Position numbers and translations under genes: made by a program
The notes under the pieces: generated by a model
Told to the model about the DNA's origin: nothing
The model's input: only the letters and a program-made list of their open reading frames with translations
Databases searched by the model: none
NCBI RefSeq assembly: GCF_000404225.1
Contig: NC_021353.1
Coordinates: 1,240,001-1,304,000, forward strand
Source: Candidatus Methanomassiliicoccus intestinalis Issoire-Mx1
GTDB lineage: Archaea > Thermoplasmatota > Thermoplasmata > Methanomassiliicoccales > Methanomassiliicoccaceae
Length of the DNA stretch: 64,000 nucleotides
Reading direction: 5' to 3'
In this document: in pieces, positions 8,748-17,096 of the stretch
Layout: every line of letters begins with the position of its first letter
How positions within the stretch are numbered: position 1 is the first letter of the stretch

Positions 8748-9308
8748 TTGTCGCAGATTTCCAGGGATACTATAGAAGTAAGATTTCACGGCAGGGGCGG
8801 CCAGGGAGCCGTCATAGCTTCAGAAATACTGGCAAAAGCAGCAATCAGAGAAGGACTGTATGCCTCGGCGTTTCCCAGTTTCGGAGTAGAAAGGAGAGGA
8901 GCACCGGTTTCAGCGTTCTGCCGCATATCTGATAAAGAAATAAGAACGCATGCCAGCATTTACGAGCCTGATTATGTCGTAGTTCTTGATCAGGGACTGA
9001 TTAAGCTCACAAACGTGCTGCAGGGCATGAAAGAAGACGGCACAGCAATAGTAAATACGTCTAAAACAGCAGCAGAGCTTGGTCTGCCGGAAAATACAGT
9101 CACTTTTGATGCTACGTCAGCAGCCTTGAAGTTCGGATTGGGAAGCCAGACAGCACCTATCGTCAATACTGCAATTCTCGGAGCTTTTGCACGCGTGTGT
9201 AACGCTGTCTCTATGAGTTCCATCATAGACTGCATAAAAAGCTCAGTGCCAGCTAAAAGAGAAGAAAATGCTGCAGCGGCAGAATTTGCATACGGGGGCG
9301 TGGCATGA
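8748..9308 (+). CDS. porC: 2-oxoacid:ferredoxin oxidoreductase, gamma subunit (pyruvate type)
   Basis: The 186-residue protein carries the gamma-subunit fold of pyruvate/2-oxoacid ferredoxin oxidoreductases, with GRGGQGAVIASEILA near 15-29, SFGVERRGAPV near 43-53, and a C-terminal Rossmann-like half. It forms the heterotetrameric enzyme with the next three genes, which oxidises a 2-oxoacid plus CoA to acyl-CoA and CO2 and reduces ferredoxin, or runs in reverse for CO2 assimilation. The start is TTG at 8748, set by a strong Shine-Dalgarno GGGGAGA at 8736-8742; no ATG lies nearby. The stop overlaps the next start (ATGA-type), so the operon is translationally coupled. The gamma-delta-alpha-beta order is the usual archaeal one. 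Pyruvate is the likely substrate, but 2-oxoisovalerate enzymes look similar. Confidence 0.9.
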   Translation: MSQISRDTIEVRFHGRGGQGAVIASEILAKAAIREGLYASAFPSFGVERRGAPVSAFCRISDKEIRTHASIYEPDYVVVLDQGLIKLTNVLQGMKEDGTAIVNTSKTAAELGLPENTVTFDATSAALKFGLGSQTAPIVNTAILGAFARVCNAVSMSSIIDCIKSSVPAKREENAAAAEFAYGGVA

Positions 9309-9574
9309 ACTTTAGAGACCTGCCGGGCATGCCGGTTGCCAGACAAAGCACGGAAAGCATGATGACCGGAGAATGGCGAACAATCAGACCGGTGCTGAAT
9401 AAGGATCTCTGCGACCGCTGCTATCACTGCTGGGCCTTCTGCCCCGATGTCAGCGTCATTGTTGAAGAGGAAGGGTCATTTCCAAAAGTAGATCTGAATC
9501 ACTGCAAAGGCTGCGGAATCTGTTCGGTGGAATGTTCCAAGCAGGCGATCACAATGGTGAGGGAAGACTTATGA
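9305..9574 (+). CDS. porD: 2-oxoacid:ferredoxin oxidoreductase, delta (ferredoxin) subunit
   Basis: An 89-residue ferredoxin-type subunit with two [4Fe-4S] motifs: CDRCYHCWAFCPD at about 37-49, and CKGCGICSVECSK at about 68-80. It passes electrons from the TPP-bound intermediate of the catalytic subunits to soluble ferredoxin. The start ATG at 9305 overlaps the end of the gamma gene by four bases and its stop overlaps the alpha start by four bases. About 30 residues precede the first cluster, as is usual for PorD. Confidence 0.92.
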   Translation: MNFRDLPGMPVARQSTESMMTGEWRTIRPVLNKDLCDRCYHCWAFCPDVSVIVEEEGSFPKVDLNHCKGCGICSVECSKQAITMVREDL

Positions 9575-10728
9575 TTGAAGCGTCTACAGGCAATTATGCA
9601 GCAGCAAAGGCTGCAAAGCTGGCCAGAGCGGATGTTGTCGCTGTCTACCCCATTACGCCGCAGACCACCATTTCCGAGTATGTAGCTTCAATGGTTCAGT
9701 CTGGAGAGATGAATGCAGAGTTCCTGCTGATGGAGAGCGAGCATTCAGCCATGTCTGCATTGATAGGGGCTTCGACTATCGGGGCAAGAACATTCACGGC
9801 TACTTCTTCTCACGGATTGGCACTGATGCATGAAATGCTCATGTGGGCGGTAGGAGCGCGGACTCCGGTTGTGATGCCTGTGGCGGCAAGGGCCATCGGA
9901 GGACCCTGGAACATCTGGGGAGATCATCAGGATGCAATTTCAGAAAGAGACACGGGATGGCTGCAGTTCTTCTGCGAAAATAACCAGGAAGTGCTGGACA
10001 CGATTCTCATGGCTTACAGGGTTGCAGAAGACAGGGAAGTGATGCTGCCGGCAATGGTTGTCGAGGACGGCTTCGTTCTCTCACATACGGTAGAAAGAAT
10101 AGACATTCCAGACCAGGAGGAGGTAGATGCATACCTCCCGAAATACAATCCAGAGTTCTCTGCCGACACCTCCAACCCGATGAGATTCGGCGGGCTTGTC
10201 ACTCCGGACCTGTGGACTGAGTTCAGGTACCGCATAGCAGAATCCCATGAGATTTCAAGAGAGAAGCTCAAGGCGGCAGAGAAAGATTTTGAAAAGATAT
10301 TCGGCAGAAGCTACGGCAGTCCTGTAGAAACCTACCGCTGCGAGGATGCAGATGCCGTACTGATAGCTGCAGGCGCAGTGGCAGGAACGGCAAAGGAAGT
10401 AGCAGACCAGCTCAGAAAGGAAGGAAAAAAGGTTGGAGTAGCAAGAATACGCGTATTCAGACCGTTTCCGTCTGAGGAAATAAGAAAGCTTGTCGCCTCA
10501 GTGCCGTCCGTGGGAGTCTTGGACAAGAGCTACACCTTCGGCGACGGCGGAGCGATGTTTAATGAAGTCAGGTCTGCAGCCGGAACTCTGGAGATTGGAA
10601 GTTATATCGCAGGCCTCGGGGGAAGAGATGTGCCTCCGAAAGTTCTGGTTAAAATTTTTAATGATATTTTAAAGAAAAACAGAGGAACCGTCTGGGCGGA
10701 CCTCAAAGGAGGAGATCTTGATGACTGA
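9571..10728 (+). CDS. porA: 2-oxoacid:ferredoxin oxidoreductase, alpha subunit (pyruvate type)
   Basis: The 385-residue alpha subunit contains the transketolase-type pyrimidine-binding domain (YPITPQTTISEYVA near 26-39 and MESEHSAMSALIGAS near 53-67) and the C-terminal transketolase domain (RVFRPFP near 305). The start was placed at ATG 9571, which overlaps the delta stop as ATGA and follows GTGAGGGAAG; an upstream in-frame ATG at 9532 would add 13 non-conserved residues. The sequence RAIGGPWNIWGDHQD is of the PorA type, which supports pyruvate over branched-chain oxoacids. It overlaps the beta gene by eight bases. Confidence 0.92.
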   Translation: MIEASTGNYAAAKAAKLARADVVAVYPITPQTTISEYVASMVQSGEMNAEFLLMESEHSAMSALIGASTIGARTFTATSSHGLALMHEMLMWAVGARTPVVMPVAARAIGGPWNIWGDHQDAISERDTGWLQFFCENNQEVLDTILMAYRVAEDREVMLPAMVVEDGFVLSHTVERIDIPDQEEVDAYLPKYNPEFSADTSNPMRFGGLVTPDLWTEFRYRIAESHEISREKLKAAEKDFEKIFGRSYGSPVETYRCEDADAVLIAAGAVAGTAKEVADQLRKEGKKVGVARIRVFRPFPSEEIRKLVASVPSVGVLDKSYTFGDGGAMFNEVRSAAGTLEIGSYIAGLGGRDVPPKVLVKIFNDILKKNRGTVWADLKGGDLDD

Positions 10729-11599
10729 GTTTCAATTCCCGTTGCCTAAAGAAGAGTACATGCATCCAGGACATTCAGCATGCCCGGGGTGCGGAGAACC
10801 GATTTCGATGAGAATGCTTCTCAAAGCCCTGGGGCCGGATACGATCATGAACGTTCCGGCAGGCTGCTGTGCTGTAATCCCCGGAGTCTGGCCGGCATAC
10901 TCGTTAAAAATACCGCTGGTGGATCACGCGTTTGAATGCACCGGGGCGGTTTCATCAGGCATAAGGGCAGCTCTGGATCATTTTGGAAAGGATGATGTTA
11001 CCGTAGTGGGATGGGCCGGAGACGGAGGCACGGCAGACATAGGGCTGCAGTCTCTTTCAGGCGCGGTAGACAGGGGAACTGACATGCTGTACGTAATGTA
11101 TGACAATGAGGCATACATGAACACAGGAAACCAGTGCAGTTCAGCAACGCCGTGCGGAGCCAATACCACCACGACCCCAGGGGGAAAAAGCCATCAGAGG
11201 ACGAAAAAAGACGTCATGAAGATGATGATCGCCAACGGCATAGTCTATGGAGCATCCCTCAATCCTGCGTTTCCTGAAGATTTTATGGAGAAAGTCGTAA
11301 CAGCAAAGGGTATCGAGGGACCTAAGTTCCTGCACATCCTCTCACCCTGCCCTTCAGGCTGGAAATTTGACCCCCGCAATACGATAAAAATCGCAAGGCT
11401 TGCAACAGAAACCGGTGTGTTTCCTCTTTACGAATATCGTAATGGAGAGACAATTTTTACCAAAGACCTTAAAAACAGGAAGCCGCTTGAAGAGTATCTC
11501 CGCCTTCAGGGGCGTTTCAAGCATCTGTCTCAGGCCGATGTGGAAGGAATGCAGAGAGTTCTTGACGAAAGCATCCAGAAACTTCTGAAGGAGGAATAG
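10721..11599 (+). CDS. porB: 2-oxoacid:ferredoxin oxidoreductase, beta subunit (pyruvate type)
   Basis: The 292-residue beta subunit binds thiamine diphosphate: GDGGTADIG at about 102-110 is the TPP/Mg motif. Cysteines in HSACPGCGEP near 18-27, with a later Cys near AFECTGA, match the ligands of the proximal [4Fe-4S] cluster. NEAYMNTGNQ followed by SSATP is the typical PorB segment. ATG 10721 is preferred to TTG 10718 because AAAGGAGGAG is eight bases away. With the three preceding genes it makes a complete heterotetramer. Ferredoxin reduction here links carbon metabolism to methanogenesis and biosynthesis. Confidence 0.93.
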   Translation: MTEFQFPLPKEEYMHPGHSACPGCGEPISMRMLLKALGPDTIMNVPAGCCAVIPGVWPAYSLKIPLVDHAFECTGAVSSGIRAALDHFGKDDVTVVGWAGDGGTADIGLQSLSGAVDRGTDMLYVMYDNEAYMNTGNQCSSATPCGANTTTTPGGKSHQRTKKDVMKMMIANGIVYGASLNPAFPEDFMEKVVTAKGIEGPKFLHILSPCPSGWKFDPRNTIKIARLATETGVFPLYEYRNGETIFTKDLKNRKPLEEYLRLQGRFKHLSQADVEGMQRVLDESIQKLLKEE

Positions 11600-11610
11600 A
11601 GGGTGACTGG

Positions 11611-13425
11611 TTGGAAAAACTGCTTGCGGACAGCGGGAGAATCCTCCTGCTCGGTAATGAAGCGATAGCACGAGGTTTAATAGAAGCCGGATGCGGAGTG
11701 GCTGCCACATATCCAGGGACTCCCTCCTCTGAAATCGGAGGAGTTCTGGATGACATAGCTGACAAGGTTGGCATGTACTTTGAGTACTCAGTCAACGAGA
11801 TAGTGGCGATGGAAGTCGCAGCTGCAGCCGCAGTCTCCGGAGTACGATCGTTTGCTTTCATGAAGCATGTGGGACTCAACGTAGCCTCGGATGCATTCAT
11901 GACTCTGTCATATGTAGGCGTAAAGGCCGGCATGGTTGTTTTGACCGCAGACGATCCTTCAATTCACTCATCGCAGAGCGAGCAGGACAACAGGTATTAT
12001 GCAAAGTTCGGGCTGGTTCCGATGCTGGAACCGACAACTCCTGCAGAATGCAAAGACATGATTATCGAAGCTTTCGAACTTTCAGAGAAGCTGCACAGCC
12101 CGGTACTGGTAAGAACTACCACAAGAGTGAATCATGCCAGAGGGGCGGTTAGTCTCAGCAGGCCGAGAAAGATAGAAAGGAAGGGAGTGTTCGAGAAGGA
12201 CCCGGCACACCTTGTGACAGTACCGGCAAACGCCAGAAGAGACAGGATAGACCAGCTGGAAAGAATAGAAAAAGCACAGAAGCTGTCAGAGATTTCTCCT
12301 TTGAATTACATCATCGGCAGCGGAGCAGACGGTGTTATCACCAGCGGTGTATCATACACATATGCGGCAGAATACATCGAAAACGCCGAAATTCTGAAAC
12401 TCGGGTTCAGCTACCCGCTTCCGGAAGAAAAGGTCAAGAAGTTCCTGCAGAGCAAGAACAGAGTAGTTGTCATTGAAGAACTGGAACCAGTCATCGAAGA
12501 TGAAGTCAGAAGGATAGCTCAGCAGAACGGCATAAGAACTGAGATCATCGGAAAAAGAACCGGCCATCTACCGAGAGCCTACGAATACTCTCCAGACACT
12601 CTGAATGCCTTATCAGGAATACTGCAGATCAAAAAAGAAGCTCAGCCGCTTTCATCAAGTTTCAAACTGCCTTCAAGGCCTCCGGTCCTGTGTGCTGGCT
12701 GCCCCCACCGCTCTACATACTATGCAGCAAAGAAGGCAGTGGGAAAGGAAGGTGCGATTTACTGCACAGACATAGGCTGTTACACCTTAGGAGTGCAGCC
12801 GCCGATGAACTGCGCCGACATCACTCTCTGCATGGGTTCATCGATAGGAACAGCCGGCGGATTTTCAGAGGCCACCGACCAGAAAGCAGTGGCATTCATC
12901 GGAGACTCGACATTCTTCCACGGAGGAATACCCGGGCTGATCAATGCAGGCTACAACAAACACAATAATCTGGTTCTCATAATCCTTGACAACAGAACAA
13001 CCGCCATGACCGGCCACCAGCCCAACCCTGGAACCGGCAGAGACTACGGCGGAATAGAAAGCCCTCCTTTAAAGATCGAGCCGCTGGTGAGAGCCTGCGG
13101 AATTGAATTTGTCAAGACTGTGGACCCGTATGACCTTGCAGCTACAGAACAGGCTGTCAGGGAAGCTTTGGACTTTAACGGTCCGGCAGTGATTGTAAGT
13201 GAACATGCCTGCCCTCTGCTCAGGAAAAAAGAAGGAAAACTGGAAAAGAAACTTTACGAAGTCGACAGGGAAAAGTGCATAGGCTGCAAAATCTGCCTGA
13301 GCAAGTTTTCATGCCCTGCGTTGAGCGTTGATGACGGGAAGCCTCTGATCGATAAATCCTCCTGCATAGGCTGCGGGGGATGCGCTCAGGTCTGCCCTCA
13401 GAATGCAATAGAGGTGAAACAATGA
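11611..13425 (+). CDS. iorA: Indolepyruvate:ferredoxin oxidoreductase, alpha subunit
   Basis: The 604-residue IorA fuses the pyrimidine and TPP domains, with PGTPSSEIG near 34-42, CAGCPHRSTYYA near 360, GDSTFFHGGIPG near 430, and TAMTGHQPNPGTG near 465. It ends in a ferredoxin domain with two [4Fe-4S] motifs, CIGCKICLSKFSCP from 556 and CIGCGGCAQVCP from 585. It oxidatively decarboxylates aryl pyruvates made by transamination of Trp, Tyr and Phe to aryl-acyl-CoA with ferredoxin as acceptor, or reductively carboxylates aryl acetates. TTG 11611 is the only suitable start and follows GAGGGTGA. It lies 11 bases after porB, so transcription may continue from the por operon. Confidence 0.95.
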   Translation: MEKLLADSGRILLLGNEAIARGLIEAGCGVAATYPGTPSSEIGGVLDDIADKVGMYFEYSVNEIVAMEVAAAAAVSGVRSFAFMKHVGLNVASDAFMTLSYVGVKAGMVVLTADDPSIHSSQSEQDNRYYAKFGLVPMLEPTTPAECKDMIIEAFELSEKLHSPVLVRTTTRVNHARGAVSLSRPRKIERKGVFEKDPAHLVTVPANARRDRIDQLERIEKAQKLSEISPLNYIIGSGADGVITSGVSYTYAAEYIENAEILKLGFSYPLPEEKVKKFLQSKNRVVVIEELEPVIEDEVRRIAQQNGIRTEIIGKRTGHLPRAYEYSPDTLNALSGILQIKKEAQPLSSSFKLPSRPPVLCAGCPHRSTYYAAKKAVGKEGAIYCTDIGCYTLGVQPPMNCADITLCMGSSIGTAGGFSEATDQKAVAFIGDSTFFHGGIPGLINAGYNKHNNLVLIILDNRTTAMTGHQPNPGTGRDYGGIESPPLKIEPLVRACGIEFVKTVDPYDLAATEQAVREALDFNGPAVIVSEHACPLLRKKEGKLEKKLYEVDREKCIGCKICLSKFSCPALSVDDGKPLIDKSSCIGCGGCAQVCPQNAIEVKQ

Positions 13426-14030
13426 AATACGGAATCCAGCTGGTCGGAGTGGGAGGACAGGGAGTGCTTTTAGCCTCAACAGTTTTAGGCAGCGTGGCTG
13501 TCTCGGAAGGCATGGACGCCGCCATGTCTGAAGTTCACGGAATGGCTCAGAGGGGAGGAAGCGTGCAGTGCACAGTGCGGATCGGCCAGGGTGTGCTGAG
13601 TCCTCTGCTGGCTCAGGGAGAAGCAAACGTTCTCCTGGGATTCGAACCTGCAGAAACCTGCAGAAACCTGGTCTATGCCAGCAGAGACACCTATGTCATT
13701 ACAAACACCGTTCCGGTGGTGCCTGTGACAGTCTCTTCAGGTCTGGAAGAATATCCGGCAGTGGATGATATAATAAAAGCTGTAAAAGACAGCGGAGTAT
13801 CCAGGCTGATAGCGATAGATGCAGTCAGCATGGCTATGGAAGCCGGCAATGCGATAGCTGCAAACTCTGTTCTGATCGGCGCCATGTCTGCAGTACCCGG
13901 ATTCCCTCTTTCCAAAGAAAAGATGCTCAGCATACTCTTGGAAAGAGTGCCGGCAAAAGCTAAGGACGTTAATCAAAAAGCATTCGAAATGGGGTATGAG
14001 GCAGCTCTTAAGTGCCTCTCACCTCAGTGA
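13422..14030 (+). CDS. iorB: Indolepyruvate:ferredoxin oxidoreductase, beta subunit
   Basis: This 202-residue protein is the partner of IorA and homologous to the gamma subunit of other 2-oxoacid oxidoreductases (GVGGQGVLLASTVLG near 8-22, HGMAQRGGSV near 43-52). ATG 13422 overlaps the iorA stop as ATGA and follows GAGGTG, so it is chosen over an upstream in-frame ATG that lies inside iorA. The 3' end overlaps the convergent thiE gene by 23 bases. Confidence 0.93.
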   Translation: MKYGIQLVGVGGQGVLLASTVLGSVAVSEGMDAAMSEVHGMAQRGGSVQCTVRIGQGVLSPLLAQGEANVLLGFEPAETCRNLVYASRDTYVITNTVPVVPVTVSSGLEEYPAVDDIIKAVKDSGVSRLIAIDAVSMAMEAGNAIAANSVLIGAMSAVPGFPLSKEKMLSILLERVPAKAKDVNQKAFEMGYEAALKCLSPQ

Positions 14031-14640
14031 TCAATCGTTTCAGGCTGGCAGCCGCTGCAGTTACGTCTTCCTGCGACACCACCGCAGAGATCACGGCAGC
14101 TCCATCGGCGCCGGCTGCAATTACTTCTTTTATATTGTCTTTGTTAATTCCGCCTATGGCAAGAACTGGAATTGAAACGGCCTGTTTCATTTTTTTAAGC
14201 TCTTCGATGCCCCTGCCGCAGCCGGCATCATCTTTAGATGATGTATCAAAAACAGGGCTGAGGGCAACATAGTCTGCTCCATCTTTCTCAGCCCTCAGAG
14301 CCTCTTCCGCAGTGCCTGCTGAAACTCCGATGATGAAGTCTGGAGGGACGAACTTCCTGAGAACTGCTGCGGGAATGTCTCCCTGCCCGACGTGAACTCC
14401 GTCAGCTTTTGCTGCAAGCGCTATGTCTACGCGGTCATTGACGATAAATAATACATCATGCTGCCTGCAGATCTTTGAAATCTCCAGGGCTGTTTCGTAC
14501 AGCTGCCTGCTTTCCAGATGTTTGTCTCTGAGCTGAATGACATCAGCTCCTCCCTCTGCAGCAAGGCGCGCCAGTTCAACATGGCTTTTCCCGCGGGAGA
14601 GATGTTCGTCAGTAAGCACGTAAAGCGAGTAGTCTCTCAT
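14008..14640 (-). CDS. thiE: Thiamine-phosphate synthase
   Basis: The 210-residue TIM-barrel protein shows the ThiE signatures QLRDKH near 36-41, FIVNDRVDIAL near 65-75, DGVHVGQGD near 80-88, GVSAGT near 104, SPVFDTSSK near 127 and AIGGI near 161. It joins hydroxymethylpyrimidine diphosphate to hydroxyethylthiazole phosphate to give thiamine monophosphate. It overlaps the upstream thiM gene by four bases, so the two form a salvage operon. The product cofactor is used by the TPP-dependent oxidoreductases encoded on the opposite strand just beside it. No TPP riboswitch is visible upstream of the operon. Confidence 0.95.
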   Translation of the reverse strand: MRDYSLYVLTDEHLSRGKSHVELARLAAEGGADVIQLRDKHLESRQLYETALEISKICRQHDVLFIVNDRVDIALAAKADGVHVGQGDIPAAVLRKFVPPDFIIGVSAGTAEEALRAEKDGADYVALSPVFDTSSKDDAGCGRGIEELKKMKQAVSIPVLAIGGINKDNIKEVIAAGADGAAVISAVVSQEDVTAAAASLKRLITEVRGT

Positions 14641-15440
14641 ATTCTCTCTACCTTAGCTTCTGCTGCCAGATCTTCAGGCGTCAGAGATGAGACTTTATCG
14701 AACAGCTTTGTTCTGAAAGAATACGGACCATATGACTTGTCAGCGGCTGCTCTTTCCCCGGCGATGCCGAAAGCCGCTGCCGCAGCCACTGAAGCAGTCA
14801 GCAGATCTGAAGCCACTGCGCTGAATGAACCGGTTACGGATGAAAGCATACAGCCGGTTCCAGAAACTTTATCCATCAATTCATGTCCGTTTGATACGGA
14901 GTATGATGTAATGCCGTCAGTGGCTATGTCATTTTTTCCTGTTGCCACCACTACAGCTCCCGTTTCCCTTGCCAGAGACTTGCAGACAGATATTAGATCA
15001 TCAGCGGCATCGCATGAATCCACACCTTTAACAACTCCTCCTGCTCCGGCCAGGACTGATATCTCGCCTGCATTGCCTTTAATCACTGAAGGACAGAGTT
15101 CTTCGATCAGAGTCTGAGAGGTCTTGGTTCTGTAAGAAGTTGCACCTGCACCCACTGGATCCAGAATTATCGGAATATCTTTTTCACGGGCAACTCTGCC
15201 TGCAAGGAGCATGGATTCCACAGTTCTGCTGTTCAATGTGCCGATATTGAGAACGAGGGCTCCGGCTATTGAGGTCATTTCTTCCATTTCCTCAATTGCA
15301 TCAGCCATCACTGGAGAAGCGCCTATGCACAGCGTAATGTTGGCACAGTCGTTTACAGTAACATAGTTCGTAATATGATGAATCAAAGGGCGGCTGTTTC
15401 TCAATGCGGCAAAAAGTTCCTTCAAGCTGCTGTTGTCCAT
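14637..15440 (-). CDS. thiM: Hydroxyethylthiazole kinase
   Basis: ThiM phosphorylates 4-methyl-5-hydroxyethylthiazole for thiamine salvage. Family segments are HHITNYVTVND, ILDPVGAGAT, VIKGNAGEI and DKVSGTGCMLS, the last being the ribokinase-like anion hole and catalytic Asp region. ATG 15440 was chosen because GAGAG lies eight bases upstream. Two earlier in-frame ATGs (15455 and 15488) would add 5 or 16 residues without a Shine-Dalgarno. It is the first gene of a thiM-thiE operon. Confidence 0.93.
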   Translation of the reverse strand: MDNSSLKELFAALRNSRPLIHHITNYVTVNDCANITLCIGASPVMADAIEEMEEMTSIAGALVLNIGTLNSRTVESMLLAGRVAREKDIPIILDPVGAGATSYRTKTSQTLIEELCPSVIKGNAGEISVLAGAGGVVKGVDSCDAADDLISVCKSLARETGAVVVATGKNDIATDGITSYSVSNGHELMDKVSGTGCMLSSVTGSFSAVASDLLTASVAAAAAFGIAGERAAADKSYGPYSFRTKLFDKVSSLTPEDLAAEAKVERI

Positions 15441-15559
15441 GCTAATCGCTCTCATGCAATGCAGAGGATAAATATCATATTTACCCAAAAATCAAAAACA
15501 AAATAAGAAATATTGATAAAATTCAGGATATGATCCTGAATTATTGTAGTTTAACCCGT

Positions 15560-15922
15560 TCAAGCTTTTTCAATACCGGTTATTTTGATAACAATAGGGT
15601 CTTCATCGATGTGCACAGTGTATGTATTTGAATCAGAGTCAGTAGGGTTCAGAGGAACACTGCTGTCATCAACATATAATACGGGAGTGCCTGAGTACCC
15701 CTCATTAACAGTTATGGTAAAGGTGTAATCACTGTCGACATGTACCTTTTCCACGGATCCGTTTATGATATTACCATCAACGTTTGTAATAGTGCAGCCT
15801 TCAGTGCCTTCGAAGGTGATGCTGTCCTTAATGTTATCCGCGCCTGCAACAGCTACAGCACCCAGAATTACGATAGGGATAAGGATGACTACTAGAACTA
15901 GAAGTACATCTTTTTTCTTCAT
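15560..15922 (-). CDS. Small membrane-anchored extracytoplasmic protein
   Basis: A protein of about 120 residues with a KKK N terminus, one hydrophobic segment (about 5-25) and an Asp/Thr-rich beta-type ectodomain. I recognise no family; the fold is likely a single immunoglobulin- or lipocalin-like domain. The start at 15922 (MKKKDV) gives a normal anchor topology. An upstream in-frame ATG at 15982 would add a second hydrophobic stretch and is less likely. No Shine-Dalgarno is present and a TATA-like ATATAT lies shortly upstream, so the transcript may be leaderless. It shares the anchor-plus-ectodomain design of the larger surface proteins in this window. Confidence 0.6.
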   Translation of the reverse strand: MKKKDVLLVLVVILIPIVILGAVAVAGADNIKDSITFEGTEGCTITNVDGNIINGSVEKVHVDSDYTFTITVNEGYSGTPVLYVDDSSVPLNPTDSDSNTYTVHIDEDPIVIKITGIEKA

Positions 15923-16038
15923 TGGATGGCGATATATAGACAGAATATATAACAGTAATGGAAAAGAAATAGAAAACAGCAAGTTCTGTAATTCATAATT
16001 AAGCGCAAATAGACTGTTTTTGAAGATTTCATAGTATC

Positions 16039-16091
16039 TTTTTAAATACTTAATGGTCTATAGGCTGATTTACACATGCTTCGGTATGTGT
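16039..16091 (+). promoter_or_regulatory. TATA box and UUCG-capped leader hairpin of the zinc-ribbon gene
   Basis: TTTTTAAATA at 16039-16048 is a good archaeal TATA box and predicts transcription start near 16068. The RNA would begin with an 8-bp hairpin: ACACATGC at 16072-16079, loop TTCG, and GTATGTGT at 16084-16091, with one G-U pair. It lies 20 bases before the ATG at 16113. A cap of this type stabilises a 5' end; a regulatory role is inference. Confidence 0.5.
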
Positions 16092-16112
16092 AGAACACAA
16101 TAGGTAATTTAA

Positions 16113-16289
16113 ATGTACGAGAGAAGAGGCGGATATAGGCGCGACGAGCCCCGTGAAATGCATACAGCAACATGCTCTGACTGTGGAGCAGAAACCCAGG
16201 TTCCCTTTAAACCGACCGAGGGAAGGCCGGTATACTGCAGGGAGTGCTTCCAAAAGCACAGGCCACCGCGCAACGATAGGAGATATTAA
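16113..16289 (+). CDS. Small CxxC-x17-CxxC zinc-ribbon protein
   Basis: A 58-residue ORF, MYERRGGYRR at the start, with CSDC at 21-24 and CREC at 42-45 separated by exactly 17 residues. The segment PFKPTEGRPVYC between them is typical of the CxxC-x17-CxxC domain found in small archaeal and bacterial proteins and at the ends of some RNA helicases. The arginine-rich flanks suggest nucleic-acid binding. It has its own TATA box and a hairpin leader, and ends before a T-rich stretch near 16307-16319. No Shine-Dalgarno is clear. The exact role is unknown. Confidence 0.8.
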   Translation: MYERRGGYRRDEPREMHTATCSDCGAETQVPFKPTEGRPVYCRECFQKHRPPRNDRRY

Positions 16290-16595
16290 ACGTCTCTTAG
16301 TCCTCAAACCCTTTCTTTAAACTTCTTAATGGTTTCGCTGAGTTTCGGATGTTAATTTGATAGGACGCAAACCAATTTTTTTATAAATTCTTATGTTCAG
16401 ATCAGAAATGATTGGCATTCAAATCATAGTTTTATACAATAAAAAAGCAAGTAAGATTTGTTACGCGTCATTGTAAGATTATTCTGACGATTTTTTTCTA
16501 TGCATGAACTCATAAATGGCTCTAATGAAGCAAATGAATTGAATTCAAAATAGCTGCAGATCAGAGCATGAATGAGTTCATGTTTGGATGTTGAT
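16290..16595. other. 306-base intergenic region with a long imperfect hairpin
   Basis: No gene is supported here. The notable element is an inverted repeat whose arms are 16503-16523 and 16563-16582: CATGAACTCAT pairs perfectly with ATGAGTTCATG, and a further ATG...CTCT match follows with small bulges. A second palindrome (TTGAATTCAA) lies in the loop. It sits just after the end of the VOC gene on the minus strand. Confidence 0.6.
16503..16582. repeat. Imperfect 20-bp inverted repeat enclosing 40 bases
   Basis: Arms 16503-16523 and 16563-16582 pair over 11 perfect base pairs plus about eight more with one bulge and mismatches. The element is about 80 bases long. It may be a terminator for the VOC gene, a small hairpin RNA or a MITE-like remnant; the single copy here does not decide. 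Confidence 0.5.
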
Positions 16596-16973
16596 TTAAT
16601 TTTGGGACCCTTTATCTTCAACAATCTGGATTTCAATCCCGTTTGGGTCTTTTACAAAGATGCAGTAGGTATCTTTTCCCAGAGTGAGAGGTCCTCTCAG
16701 AATTTCTACTCCGCTGTTCTTCAGTTTCTGCATCATAGATTCCAGATCATCAACCATGAAGCCGATGCTTATTCTTTCTTCAGCAGAGGAGATGCCTTCA
16801 GAGTCAGAAATTAATTCAATCTCTGCACCGTCATCATCACCTTTGAAAAATGCGATAGTACGTTCAGGTACTGGGCTGAATGTTTTTTCCAGTTTCATAC
16901 CTAAGATATCTCCATAAAATTTCTTAGATTTCTCCATATCATTTACATGTATTGTACACCAACATACTCTCAT
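16596..16973 (-). CDS. Glyoxalase/VOC-family protein
   Basis: A 125-residue vicinal-oxygen-chelate protein made of two beta-alpha-beta-beta-beta modules. The first starts with CTIHVNDMEKSKKFY and the metal-ligand-type His is in IHVND. The second contains IGFMVDDLES, and the end has FVKDPNGIEIQIVE with the typical C-terminal Glu ligand. This pattern matches lactoylglutathione lyase-like proteins, but archaea lack glutathione, so the substrate is open. Three ATGs occur in a row; the third (16973) is seven bases from the Shine-Dalgarno GGAGG and is preferred. Confidence 0.85.
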   Translation of the reverse strand: MRVCWCTIHVNDMEKSKKFYGDILGMKLEKTFSPVPERTIAFFKGDDDGAEIELISDSEGISSAEERISIGFMVDDLESMMQKLKNSGVEILRGPLTLGKDTYCIFVKDPNGIEIQIVEDKGSQN

Positions 16974-17096
16974 CATCATGCCTCCAGATTAATAAAAGAA
17001 TAGAAACTGCATTATTTTAACTTTTTTAAAGCATAATAAAGTCATATAAAATTAAATATTAAGATTTAATTTATAAAAATATAATTCTGAGGGCAG

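Noticed and set aside
14637..15560. TPP riboswitch in front of the thiM-thiE operon
   Set aside because: The 70-120 bases upstream of thiM lack the CUGAGA and ACCUGA core elements.
16424..16636. A 70-codon frame on the minus strand
   Set aside because: It overlaps the VOC gene and a long hairpin, has no Shine-Dalgarno and shows no recognisable protein features.
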